Made by a program: the position numbers and the translations under genes. DNA of 64,000 nucleotides from Rikenellaceae bacterium. Its GTDB lineage: Bacteria; Bacteroidota; Bacteroidia; Bacteroidales; Rikenellaceae. This document shows positions 55,050 to 63,721 of this stretch, in pieces. Under the pieces are notes generated by a model. The model did not search any database, was not told the origin of the DNA, and saw only the letters and a list, made by a program, of their open reading frames with translations. The stretch spans positions 24,217 to 88,216 of the forward strand of contig JAJBVT010000100.1 of assembly GCA_020859685.1 (NCBI GenBank), written 5' to 3'. Position 1 is the stretch's first letter, and each line of letters starts with the position of its first letter.

Positions 55050-55184
55050 TACGACTTAGCGGGTAACGGCAAGTTTAATCCCGCTGTTGCGGGAAGACCA
55101 GCCGCTTGGTCTCATGGCCGGAATAACTAAATTTGTACCGCCGGACGGGAAGGATTTCCCGCTCCGGCGGATTTACAGGACAGT

Positions 55185-55841
55185 ATGGATATTTTCGGTA
55201 AAATTGTCGGGTACCTGAGTAATGCCGACTTGTGGCAAATTCTTGAAATCGCCGGAACGGCGGTAGGGCTCGTTTATATCTATCTCGAATACAAAGCCAA
55301 CGTCTGGTTATGGCTGGCCGGTATCGTAATGCCAGCCATCTATATCTATGTCTACTACAAGTCGGGGTTCTACGCCGATATGGGTATAAATATATACTAC
55401 CTCCTCGCGGGGCTTTACGGCTGGGCATACTGGCTGGGGCGCACTATACTTCACGGGAGTAGGGGAGGCGATGCACCGGCAAAGGTAAACGTACCCATAA
55501 CCCGGACACCGCAAAGGCAGTACATGCCGCTCTTTTCGGTAACTACGGTAAGTTTTGCCGTAATCGCTTATATATTGGTGCGATATACGGATAGCACCGT
55601 CCCGTACGGCGACAGCCTTACCACGGCTTTGAGTATTGCCGGGCTTTGGATGCTTGCCCGTAAATATGTGGAACAGTGGCTGGTATGGATAGCCGTGGAT
55701 GTAATATGCTGCGGGTTGTACCTGTTTAAAGGCCTCTACCCGACGGGGACACTTTACGGGTTATATGCAGTGATAGCCGTATTCGGGTATTTTAAATGGA
55801 AGCGGATGATGACGGAACAACAAATTCCCGCCGGGAAATGA
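55185..55841 (+). CDS. pnuT: PnuT-like thiamine transporter
   Basis: An inner-membrane facilitator of the PnuC/PnuT family, 218 aa with about seven or eight membrane segments. Family features include GLVYIYLEYKANVWLWLAG, YYLLAGLYGWAYWLG and the C-terminal QWLVWIAVDVICCGLYLFKG. PnuC carries nicotinamide riboside; the position between a riboswitch-controlled receptor and thiamine pyrophosphokinase indicates thiamine. It is 135 bp after the receptor gene and 55 bp before the kinase. Confidence 0.92.
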   Translation: MDIFGKIVGYLSNADLWQILEIAGTAVGLVYIYLEYKANVWLWLAGIVMPAIYIYVYYKSGFYADMGINIYYLLAGLYGWAYWLGRTILHGSRGGDAPAKVNVPITRTPQRQYMPLFSVTTVSFAVIAYILVRYTDSTVPYGDSLTTALSIAGLWMLARKYVEQWLVWIAVDVICCGLYLFKGLYPTGTLYGLYAVIAVFGYFKWKRMMTEQQIPAGK

Positions 55842-55896
55842 TCCAGACGTACGGTTTCAGTAGCGGAATCTTGCGGCGGCAATAAAATAAGTCGAC

Positions 55897-56598
55897 ATGC
55901 ACGGGAGTAAAAATACGACGTCATATACAAGGAAATCCGTGGAAGGTATATTAAGACTGCCCGATTGCCGGGCAACCCACACAGTGGTGCTTGCCGACGG
56001 CGACTATCCCGTAGCGTCGGCCGAGTCGGCCCTGCTTGCGTCGGCGGCGAGGGTGGTTTGCTGTGACGGTGCGGCTGACCGTTACGTTGCGGCCGGAGGC
56101 GAACCGGAAGCCATAATCGGCGACCTCGATTCGATTTCGGATGCAGTCCGGGAGCGGTACGCCGACCGGCTGTACCACGATACCGACCAGGAGACCAACG
56201 ACCTGACCAAAGCGGTAACCTTCTGCGCAGAGCAGGGTTACGGCGGCGACATTATAATACTCGGAGCAACCGGTAAACGCGAAGACCACACCATCGGCAA
56301 TATTAGTCTTTTGGCCACGTATAACGGGATGACCGGAATAGAAGGCCGTGTAAGAATGGTCACTGCTCACGGAGTCATAGACCACATAACGGGCGATACC
56401 GAGTTCGAAAGCCAACCGGGGCAGCAGGTCACCATTCTTTGCCTCGACCCGGCAACCCACATAACCACCCACCGCCTGCGGTATCCCCTGCACCGGGCGA
56501 ATCTTCGGGCATGGTGGATGGGAACACTAAACGAGTCGCTCGACGACACCTTCTGTATCGGTACCGACGGGGATACTTTCGTTTACCGTCTCTATTGA
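55897..56598 (+). CDS. Thiamine pyrophosphokinase
   Basis: Converts imported thiamine directly to the cofactor TPP. The 233-aa protein has VVCCDGAADRY, IIGDLDSISD, DQETNDLTKA and GATGKREDHTIGN, the ATP- and metal-binding set of the family, then a C-terminal beta domain that binds thiamine. As last gene of the riboswitch operon it traps thiamine and supplies the riboswitch ligand, closing a feedback loop. Confidence 0.95.
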   Translation: MHGSKNTTSYTRKSVEGILRLPDCRATHTVVLADGDYPVASAESALLASAARVVCCDGAADRYVAAGGEPEAIIGDLDSISDAVRERYADRLYHDTDQETNDLTKAVTFCAEQGYGGDIIILGATGKREDHTIGNISLLATYNGMTGIEGRVRMVTAHGVIDHITGDTEFESQPGQQVTILCLDPATHITTHRLRYPLHRANLRAWWMGTLNESLDDTFCIGTDGDTFVYRLY

Positions 56599-56660
56599 TA
56601 CTGGACCTTATTGTTACATCGCGGAGTCGTGCCTACAAAAAACCGGTTGGACAAAGGACC

Positions 56661-57326
56661 TCACCTGACCACATATCCCACCCCATAGACGGTCGAAATC
56701 AGTTGTTTACCTCCTGCATTCGCCAGCTTTTTGCGTACATTTTTAATATGGCAGTAAATGAAATCGAAACAATCCGCCGTCAGGCTCTTAATATCGCCCC
56801 ATAGGTATTCCGCAATCATTTCATGGGTCAAAACCTTGTCCGGATTACGCAAGAACAGGAAAAGCAGTTCGTACTCCTTCCGGGTAAGTACCACCTGCTT
56901 ACCTCCGCATTTAACCCGGCGGCTGGACGGTTCGATACTTATACCGTTATATTCTATCTCCTTTACTCCGCCCATCGAACAGCGTCGGAGAAGGGTATGT
57001 ACCCTTGCCCGCAACTCGGCAGTCTGAAACGGACGGACTATATAGTCGTCCGCGCCTTCGGCAAGCGCCTTTACCTTAAGCTCCACCGGGACCTCTTCCG
57101 ATATTATAATTATACCCGTCCGCGGGGTATCTTTCTTAACCGAAGCGATAAAGCGGAGCAATTCCGTGTCCGGCGGGTCGGTTTCGGCTATTATAATATC
57201 ATAAAAGTAGACCGCGGCGCGCCCTGCGGCCTCCGGCAAAGTAGCGGCCCATTCGATAATAAACCTGTCCTGCAATGCAGCGGCCTCTGAAACTGGCGGG
57301 GCCTTATGGACAATAAGGAGTTTCAT
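56661..57326 (-). CDS. OmpR-type response regulator with degenerate receiver
   Basis: A 221-aa regulator with an N-terminal receiver fold and an intact C-terminal winged helix (LTRKEYELLFLFLRNPDKVL and HIKNVRKKL...VYGVGYV). The receiver lacks phosphorylation residues: the acidic pair after the first strand is replaced (LLIVHKAPP), the acceptor Asp is Glu48 in DIIIAETDPP, and the conserved Lys is Arg in DYIVRPF. It should therefore act without phosphorylation, perhaps locked by the Glu or by a ligand. No histidine kinase is adjacent. It is transcribed away from the LRR lipoprotein gene across a 0.45-kb AT-rich region. Confidence 0.88.
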   Translation of the reverse strand: MKLLIVHKAPPVSEAAALQDRFIIEWAATLPEAAGRAAVYFYDIIIAETDPPDTELLRFIASVKKDTPRTGIIIISEEVPVELKVKALAEGADDYIVRPFQTAELRARVHTLLRRCSMGGVKEIEYNGISIEPSSRRVKCGGKQVVLTRKEYELLFLFLRNPDKVLTHEMIAEYLWGDIKSLTADCFDFIYCHIKNVRKKLANAGGKQLISTVYGVGYVVR

Positions 57327-57569
57327 ATGCTTACATTTTCTGTAACTTCACGCCGACTAATTAACAGATTATGAGCGTGTTATATTAAGTTAACAAAAAC
57401 TTCGCATAATCCCAAACCATACGTTTAAACTTGACCATATTATCATTTTTAGGGACAATCGTCTATGTTGACACCTTTTCCGTAAATCCTCATTTATCGT
57501 GTGGGCATTTTTGTAAAAACAAAGAGATCTATATCTTCATTTAGGAATTTCATAAATCGCAAATTATTT

Positions 57570-57577
57570 TATCTTTG
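57570..57577 (+). promoter_or_regulatory. -7 box of the LRR lipoprotein gene
   Basis: TATCTTTG matches TAnnTTTG. No TTTG is present at the expected distance upstream, so activation by a regulator would be plausible. The leader would be about 220 nt. Confidence 0.4.
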
Positions 57578-57678
57578 TTCTAACAAAAAGAAAAACTTCT
57601 TAACTGAAGGTTTTAGGTTTTACGGGTAGTTAATTGAATATATTATTTAAGATTCAGCTGGTAGTTAGAAACAAAACA

Positions 57679-57705
57679 GAGGGTGAGGCGTCCTGCTTCA
57701 CCCTC
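57679..57705 (+). promoter_or_regulatory. Leader hairpin before the LRR lipoprotein
   Basis: GAGGGTGAGGC (57679-57689) pairs with GCTTCACCCTC (57695-57705) with one G-U pair and a 5-base loop. No T tract follows, so it is not a standard terminator; it may be a structured leader element. Confidence 0.4.
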
Positions 57706-57803
57706 ACCTATTAGTAAAGGCCCCATCCGCGGGATACTCCTCGTTTACTATCTTGTCCATATATTCCCGACTATTCTTAACTTGCCAAAAAAATCAAAAA
57801 CAG

Positions 57804-59141
57804 GTGGGACACATTAGTATTATTTTACGTTCAGGGCTACGCCTTATATTCATTTCCGCAATTACCGTCGCATGCAACAATAGCAAATCCCACACGGACT
57901 TACCGGCCGATGCCGGTGAAATAACCGGCGAGGCTACCGGAGTCGGGTCGGTCCAACTTACCATCGACCGGATAGCCCGGGCGGACGAATACAAATGGTA
58001 TCTGGACGAAGCGGTAGTTCAGCAGGGTGTATCGAGGACATTTACCGCCACCCAAAGCGGAACGTACCGGGTGGCCGGAGTAAATACCGCAGGTGAGGGA
58101 ACCCGCAGTCCGGGAAAATTAGTGGTCATCGTCACCGAGGAAGAGTTCAATATACTTACCACCGAACATATCCCCGATGCGGATTTCAGGAGGTGGATAG
58201 ACGAGAATATTGCAGGCGGAAGCGGGTGCCTGACCAACCACGAAGCGGCGGCTTATTCCTCGTCAATTAACGTCACGGGTGAAGGTATCGGCTCCCTCGA
58301 GGGGATTGAATACTTCGTATCCATCCCGGAACTGCATTGTGCCATGAATAACCTTACGGGGTTGGACATCTCTTCCAATATAATGCTGGAAGAGGTGGAC
58401 TGCTCGGACAACCGTCTCATTGACCTCGTTATGGGCACCCACTCAATTCTTACCACCGCGTACTGTATGAACAACGAAATCGGGGCCATCGATATCTCCG
58501 GTTGCCCCCGGCTCGGCTGTCTAAATATTACGGGCAATAAACTCACGGAAATGGACCTGACAGGCAATCCGGCGCTGGCTTATCTTTATTGCGGAAACAA
58601 CCGTTTGGAGCATCTCGATACCCGAAATAATCCCCGCCTCGAATTTTTATATTGCGGTAACAATACTCTCGCCTCACTGGATATCACCGCATGCTCCCTC
58701 TTAACCCGGCTCGATTGCAGCGGCAATAGCCTCGCGGTATTGGATCTATCCGGAAACCCGGAGCTGGCAGCCCTGACCTGCTCCGAGAACCTGCTCACTC
58801 GGCTCGAGCTGCAAGGGAACCCGCTCCTCGAAGAAGTAACATGCAGCGGCAATTCTCTCTCCCGCCTTATTATCGGGGAAAACAGCAATTTGACAAATTT
58901 ATATTGCGGAGGTAATGCTCTCGATTCGATTGATTTGAGCGGCAATCCGTCCCTTTTTGCATTCTGGTGCGAAGATAATTATTTCACCACTCTCGACATA
59001 AGCCGTAACAGCGGGTTGTTCCAATTTGTCTGCGACGGTAATCCGCTGGAACGGATAAAGGTGTGGCAGGGATTCGACACGGACAACCCTCCGGTTGCCT
59101 TCGCGATACCTGCCGGGGCGGAATACGTTTACGAATTTTAG
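57804..59141 (+). CDS. Leucine-rich-repeat lipoprotein with cysteine-patterned repeats
   Basis: A probable surface lipoprotein of 445 aa. The frame has no ATG near its start; GTG 57804 gives a compact signal with a lipobox cysteine (IFISAITVACNN, Cys24), while TTG 57753 would add 17 polar residues. Residues about 40-110 look like an immunoglobulin-like strand domain. From about residue 160 there are some twelve 21-residue repeats of the pattern LxCxxNxLxxLDLSxNPxL, eleven with Cys at the same place (LYCGNN, LDCSGN, LTCSEN, FWCEDN). Such repeats usually bind proteins or glycans; the ligand is unknown. Confidence 0.82.
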   Translation: MGHISIILRSGLRLIFISAITVACNNSKSHTDLPADAGEITGEATGVGSVQLTIDRIARADEYKWYLDEAVVQQGVSRTFTATQSGTYRVAGVNTAGEGTRSPGKLVVIVTEEEFNILTTEHIPDADFRRWIDENIAGGSGCLTNHEAAAYSSSINVTGEGIGSLEGIEYFVSIPELHCAMNNLTGLDISSNIMLEEVDCSDNRLIDLVMGTHSILTTAYCMNNEIGAIDISGCPRLGCLNITGNKLTEMDLTGNPALAYLYCGNNRLEHLDTRNNPRLEFLYCGNNTLASLDITACSLLTRLDCSGNSLAVLDLSGNPELAALTCSENLLTRLELQGNPLLEEVTCSGNSLSRLIIGENSNLTNLYCGGNALDSIDLSGNPSLFAFWCEDNYFTTLDISRNSGLFQFVCDGNPLERIKVWQGFDTDNPPVAFAIPAGAEYVYEF

Positions 59142-59201
59142 TCGGCATCATCCGCCCGGAACGGATAACCCGGTGAACCGGGAATAAATCGTTTAATTTG
59201 A

Positions 59202-59277
59202 TTATATTTGAAGTATATAAGAGTCGGTTCGGCAATATTCCGGAAAACAGGTTTTCCTCCTTATTGCCCTAACTTAT
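59202..59277 (-). repeat. Third, inverted copy of the 76-bp dispersed repeat
   Basis: Read on the minus strand this matches the tandem copies at 40154-40307 at roughly five positions in six, including AGGGCAATA, GGAGGAAAACCTGTTTTCC, ATTGCCGAACCGACTC and a terminal CAAATATA. It lies 60 bases after the LRR gene and about 160 before the thioredoxin gene. Confidence 0.85.
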
Positions 59278-59434
59278 TACTATATATGTAGCATAGCAGG
59301 CGCCTCGGACAAATTTCCGGAAATGAATTTCCTTCGTTTGCCTCTCGGCCTTCACTATATTTGCCTTTACACCACCTTGCCAGCATACTAAATACCTGCC
59401 GGTAAACGTTATTATAATGTTTAAGGTTTGGAAT

Positions 59435-59905
59435 ATGAAAAAGTTAATGCTGGCGGCCGTAGCGGCCTTTGCACTGGCGGCCTGCGGAGGCCGGACGGGT
59501 GCGCAACCGAGTGATGCGGGAATAGAAGTGCAGGATTACGGGACAACCATCAGCCTGAATAAGGCGGAATTTCTACGTAAGATTGTCGATTACGAAGCCA
59601 ATCCCGGCCAGTGGGAATTTCTCGGTCAGAGGCCCGCAATCATCGATTTCTATGCCGACTGGTGCGGTCCCTGCCGCAATATAGCACCAATACTGGAATC
59701 AATAGCTCAGGATTACCACGGGCAGGTGGACGTTTACAAGATAAATGTAGACAACGAGCAGGAGTTGGCGGCCGTATTCCGTATTCAGAGTCTTCCCACG
59801 GTTATGTTCATCCCGCTGGAAGGTCAACCACGGATGCTGATGGGTTCCCGCCCACCTAAGGAGTTTATAAACGCCGTCGACACATTCCTGCTTAATAACG
59901 ACTAA
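59435..59905 (+). CDS. Thioredoxin-like lipoprotein
   Basis: A periplasmic thiol-disulfide oxidoreductase tethered to a membrane. From ATG 59435 it has 156 aa with a textbook lipobox (AFALAACGG, Cys17) and a thioredoxin domain with FYADWCGPC (Cys77, Cys80), the cis-proline segment SLPTVMFIP and a C-terminal helix. The active site is the reducing thioredoxin type WCGPC. Reductive maintenance of exported proteins is likely. It ends at a strong terminator. Confidence 0.92.
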   Translation: MKKLMLAAVAAFALAACGGRTGAQPSDAGIEVQDYGTTISLNKAEFLRKIVDYEANPGQWEFLGQRPAIIDFYADWCGPCRNIAPILESIAQDYHGQVDVYKINVDNEQELAAVFRIQSLPTVMFIPLEGQPRMLMGSRPPKEFINAVDTFLLNND

Positions 59906-59959
59906 GACAGGTCGGTCTCGCACACTTCTTATTCCGACATATTTTTTGCCCATATGAAC

Positions 59960-59987
59960 GGCTTCCCTGCGGGGAAGCCTTTTTTTG
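59960..59987 (+). terminator. Terminator of the thioredoxin gene
   Basis: GGCTTCCC (59960-59967) and GGGAAGCC (59972-59979) form an 8-bp stem with a TGCG loop, followed by eight T. Confidence 0.9.
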
Positions 59988-60052
59988 TGATATGGTCCGG
60001 AATCCGCAACTACATTCACGCTTTCCGAAACCGGAATATTATGAAAATATGC

Positions 60053-60060
60053 TACCTTAG
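60053..60060 (+). promoter_or_regulatory. Candidate -7 box of the MFS transporter
   Basis: TACCTTAG resembles the consensus with one deviation, as does the box before DUF2851. It lies 38 bases before the ATG; no -33 partner is clear. Confidence 0.3.
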
Positions 60061-60098
60061 TAATATCGAAACCAAACAAATAACTTACCTGAACTATT

Positions 60099-61298
60099 AT
60101 GAACAAGACTTCTCGGAACTACGCTGTGCCCCTCGCCTTTATAGGAATGATGTTCTTCGCGATCGGGTTCGCACTGGGTATAAATTCTTTTTTGATTCCG
60201 GTACTCGAAGGGTCGCTCGGTATAAGCGGGGGAACTTCCTATCTTATTATCGCCGCCACGTTCCTGCCGTTCCTGATATTCGGGTACCCGGCTTCCATGA
60301 CCATCAAGGCCATAGGTTATAAACGCACGATGGCCCTATCGTTCGCAATGTTCGCCGTAGCGTTCGCACTGTTCATTCCGGCTGCTGCCCGCAGCAGTTT
60401 CGCGCTGTTCCTGCTGGCATCGTTTTTAAGCGGTACGGCAAACGCTTTCCTTCAGGCCTCAGTAAATCCATATACGACCATCCTCGGTCCGCTGGAGAGC
60501 GCTGCCAAACGTATCAGCATTATGGGTATATGCAATAAACTGGCTTGGCCGGTGGCTCCGCTGTTCCTTGCTCTGGTTATCGGTAAGAGCGTAGACCAAA
60601 CAACCATGGCCGACCTCAACAACCCGTTTATGGTGATTATAATCATATTCGTTCTGTTGGGTATTATATCGCTTATGGCACCGCTTCCCGAGGTGAAGGC
60701 GCAGGGCGAGGACGAATCTTCGGCCGAGGACTGCCCCTATGCCAATACAAAAACCTCCATCCTGCAATTCCCGCATCTGATACTTGGCTGTCTTGCACTG
60801 TTTTTCTATGTCGGTGCTGAAACCATATCTCTGGGGACACTTGTCGACTATGCGACCTATTACGGGCTGAGCAATCCGCAGATGTACGCATGGATAGGTC
60901 CGGTAGGGATGGTTCTGGGCTATATTTGCGGTATAATACTGATACCGAAATACCTCAAACAGTCGACGGCACTGCTGATATGCGCAGTAATCGCTATTGC
61001 CGGGTCGTTGCTGGTGGTTCTGTTGCCCGCACAGGTATCCATCTGGGCCATCGCATTACTGGCGCTCGGATGTTCCCTTATGTGGCCTGCGCTCTGGCCG
61101 CTTGCGATGGCGGACCTCGGTAAATTCACCAAAGCCGGTTCGTCCCTCCTGATTATGGCAATGGCCGGACCGGTAATAATCCTACCGCTTCTCGGCTGGC
61201 TAAAAGACTCCTTCGGTATGCAAAACGCCTTCTGGTTATGCCTGCCCTGCTTTATTTTTATACTATATTATGCTTTGAGGGGGTATAAGATAAGGTGA
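60099..61298 (+). CDS. Sugar MFS transporter, FucP/GluP-like
   Basis: A 399-aa major-facilitator symporter of the fucose/glucose-galactose (FHS) branch, with about twelve membrane segments. Typical parts are MMFFAIGFALGINSFLIPVL in the first segment, ASFLSGTANAFLQASVNPYTT with the NPY motif in the fourth, and FYVGAETISLGTLVDYA at the start of the second half. The Glu in YVGAE corresponds to a substrate-site position in the family. No catabolic genes are adjacent, so the sugar is unknown. Its 3' end is only 3 bp from the AT-rich polysaccharide genes on the other strand. Confidence 0.9.
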   Translation: MNKTSRNYAVPLAFIGMMFFAIGFALGINSFLIPVLEGSLGISGGTSYLIIAATFLPFLIFGYPASMTIKAIGYKRTMALSFAMFAVAFALFIPAAARSSFALFLLASFLSGTANAFLQASVNPYTTILGPLESAAKRISIMGICNKLAWPVAPLFLALVIGKSVDQTTMADLNNPFMVIIIIFVLLGIISLMAPLPEVKAQGEDESSAEDCPYANTKTSILQFPHLILGCLALFFYVGAETISLGTLVDYATYYGLSNPQMYAWIGPVGMVLGYICGIILIPKYLKQSTALLICAVIAIAGSLLVVLLPAQVSIWAIALLALGCSLMWPALWPLAMADLGKFTKAGSSLLIMAMAGPVIILPLLGWLKDSFGMQNAFWLCLPCFIFILYYALRGYKIR

Positions 61299-61301
61299 CA
61301 A

Positions 61302-62744
61302 TTAATCGCCAAATCCGCTCAGAACTTCTTTTAACTTGGTAATATTATAAGATGTAAAGGCGTAGTTGGACAGATCGGAGATGGGATATATCCGCCCTTT
61401 ATATAAATTAGCTTCAATACCCGTCTCGTTAGATGAATACTCTACGAAGAATGGATGGGTTTTATTCTTTTTAATGAAGTTAGGTATTTTGTTTTCAATA
61501 TAACGGAATATCGGCTTTTTCACATCCTTCCCATCGTATAATTCAATTACTTTACAGTTAAAAATGTAATCGATAAATTGAGGGTCGAGAAAAGGTAAAC
61601 ATGTTTGTATATTTCTGGATTTGATATTTTCATATTTCTGCAACTCCCGTACAGGCAGTATTTTAAATATGAAAATATAAGACAATGCTTTATATTTATC
61701 CTTGTAAAAGGAGAACACATTCCGGAACTGTTCCTTTATGTCCTTATAATATTCGAATCCGGAACAGGAATCGGGAAAACCCAAAGAAGAAAGTAGACAG
61801 TCTTCGATATCAGGCTGTGACAATGCATTTATCACTTTCTTTATACGGTATACTTTCCTGCCCAATGAGGTTTCTTTTGATGTATTTATATATGAAAGCA
61901 CCATACGGACCGGCTTATAAATCCACGATAGCTTCTTATTGTAAAGCCTTAAAAGTTTGCAAAACGGCAGGCTCAACAGTAAGGAATCAGCTCCCTGCCC
62001 ATCAATTATACTCTCGGCTCTTTTACCGTAAAGCATCTCCGTTATAATCGGCATTGCGGGATCACTAACAACCTCCAGCTTATCTTCAATATAATCATCT
62101 ACTATTTGGCGTAGTTTTTCCGGTTTACAATTATGTATTTCATTATAATATCCTAGCCTTTCTGAAATTCGGGTGGCTAAAGCGGATTCCCCCTCCATGC
62201 CTGTCATGACACAGGTCAGGACCGTCATATCGATACCAAGCTCACGGCACAGACCCATTAAGAAAGTCGAATCAGCACCACCGCCGTGCAATAATACTGT
62301 TTCGTCCGATTTGCCGGTTTCGGTTTTGATTATGCTTTTGATTTTATCTTCAAATATTTTTTGGTCTATTTTATCCTCTCCGCCGGAAGGATAGATTGGC
62401 TTAAAGGCCAAGGCATCCTGTTCAATTGAAATTGCCGAGAACACAGGGACTCGATAAATATCACTGAACACGGTATAGGGCGCAAACACCAACCCCGTAT
62501 TGCGATAGAAAAAAACCTTTTCTTGGTCCAATAAAAATTTAAAACCGCCTATATTTTTAAAATTTAAGACGGAATCGGTAAAATAGACACTTTTCTCCCG
62601 TATCGTATAGAATAGCTTCTGATATATGGACCTCAGATAAAAGACCTCATCAGTTCCACCACTCGATGAATCCAAAAAGCCGTACAAATCGGATAAACTA
62701 TGAACGTCATGTATCTTATCCTTTGTTATATAGTGCAGATTCAT
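61302..62744 (-). CDS. Asparagine-synthase-like ATP-dependent enzyme
   Basis: A 480-aa protein with the asparagine synthase C-terminal fold. The ATP-binding PP-loop appears as LLHGGGADSTFL (usual form SGGxDS), followed by a second motif DGQGADSLLLSL. The N-terminal 130 residues do not begin with the catalytic Cys of glutamine amidotransferases, so the reaction probably uses another amine donor. Such proteins in polysaccharide clusters amidate or modify sugars or peptides. Base composition is far more AT-rich than upstream genes. Confidence 0.78.
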   Translation of the reverse strand: MNLHYITKDKIHDVHSLSDLYGFLDSSSGGTDEVFYLRSIYQKLFYTIREKSVYFTDSVLNFKNIGGFKFLLDQEKVFFYRNTGLVFAPYTVFSDIYRVPVFSAISIEQDALAFKPIYPSGGEDKIDQKIFEDKIKSIIKTETGKSDETVLLHGGGADSTFLMGLCRELGIDMTVLTCVMTGMEGESALATRISERLGYYNEIHNCKPEKLRQIVDDYIEDKLEVVSDPAMPIITEMLYGKRAESIIDGQGADSLLLSLPFCKLLRLYNKKLSWIYKPVRMVLSYINTSKETSLGRKVYRIKKVINALSQPDIEDCLLSSLGFPDSCSGFEYYKDIKEQFRNVFSFYKDKYKALSYIFIFKILPVRELQKYENIKSRNIQTCLPFLDPQFIDYIFNCKVIELYDGKDVKKPIFRYIENKIPNFIKKNKTHPFFVEYSSNETGIEANLYKGRIYPISDLSNYAFTSYNITKLKEVLSGFGD

Positions 62745-62791
62745 GGTCGAGGGGGTTTTTCATTTTTCTTTATCCGGCATATATAGGCAAG

Positions 62792-63715
62792 TCAAAACCG
62801 ATTTAATAATATTACCATGAATATGGCACACCGGCCTTCTAATGAATTTGTTGTAATATTATGGTTAAATAATACCGACATTTTAGACTTAAAAGATTTT
62901 CTATATTTCAGGAGATCTTCTATTAATTTTATTTTATTGACATCTGTCATTAAATGACTGAATCCATCATAGAGGTATTTGATCTGAAGAAGACGTTCGT
63001 TTGTTGAACCTTTTAAGAAATAGTTCATTCTCCGTCTTAACTTATGGAGGAAAGTTTTTTGTGATGCGCCAATTACATTATCACCATGCTGACGGTATGA
63101 AATATGCGGTTCTGAATCAAAAATTACCTTACCCTCTATTGCAAAGCATATTCTATAAATCCATGAGTCGTGCATTATTAAAAAATCAGGTTTATACATT
63201 TTAACAATATTAAACAAAAGTCGGTTAAAAACCATCGTGCACCCTGTGGCTGGATTTCTGAATAATGATTCCTCGAAAGTAAAATTAAACCCTTTTTTCC
63301 TATCGTCTCTTATGTATGTCAGATCCTTATTTACAACTCTTGTAGCCGAAATATAGAGCGAGGGTATATCCACTGTAGGAAGAATGTTTTGTATAGCTAT
63401 TTTCAATTTATCACCATCCCAAACGTCATCTTGATCACAAAAAGCATAAAAGTCAGAATCAGAAGCTTTAAATATAAGATCCATGAAACTTAAAGCAGGT
63501 TTAATATTTTCACCTCCATACCATGTAAGTTTTCCTTCTTTGTTGTATTTGTTAAGAATCTCACGTGTTTTATCCGAGGAACCGTCATCCCGTACCAATA
63601 AACTTACATTTACACCCTCTTGTGCAAGTACACTGTCTATCTGCTGTGGAAGGTATTTCTCACCGTTGTATGTAGACATCAGCACTGTGACCGTATATTT
63701 TTCTTTCATATCCAT
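62792..63715 (-). CDS. Family 2 glycosyltransferase, rhamnosyltransferase-like
   Basis: A 307-aa inverting glycosyltransferase that would add a sugar to a surface polysaccharide unit at the inner membrane. The GT-A start TVLMSTYNGEKYLPQQIDSV (residues 8-27) and RDDGSSDKT are followed by the acidic metal site FCDQDDVWD (92-100), characteristic of rhamnosyltransferases. The acceptor is unknown. It lies 47 bp upstream of the asparagine-synthase-like gene on the same strand and is AT-rich like it. Confidence 0.9.
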   Translation of the reverse strand: MDMKEKYTVTVLMSTYNGEKYLPQQIDSVLAQEGVNVSLLVRDDGSSDKTREILNKYNKEGKLTWYGGENIKPALSFMDLIFKASDSDFYAFCDQDDVWDGDKLKIAIQNILPTVDIPSLYISATRVVNKDLTYIRDDRKKGFNFTFEESLFRNPATGCTMVFNRLLFNIVKMYKPDFLIMHDSWIYRICFAIEGKVIFDSEPHISYRQHGDNVIGASQKTFLHKLRRRMNYFLKGSTNERLLQIKYLYDGFSHLMTDVNKIKLIEDLLKYRKSFKSKMSVLFNHNITTNSLEGRCAIFMVILLNRF

Positions 63716-63721
63716 CCAGAA

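Larger units (their letters stand above)
57327..57803. other. Divergent control region between regulator and LRR lipoprotein
   Basis: An AT-rich region without a gene. Towards the regulator a TTTTTG word and AT-rich stretch around 57380-57410 could be its promoter. Towards the LRR gene there is a -7 box at 57570 and a hairpin in the leader. Short symmetrical words such as GTTAAC occur, but no clear pair of repeats that would mark a regulator operator. Confidence 0.4.
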
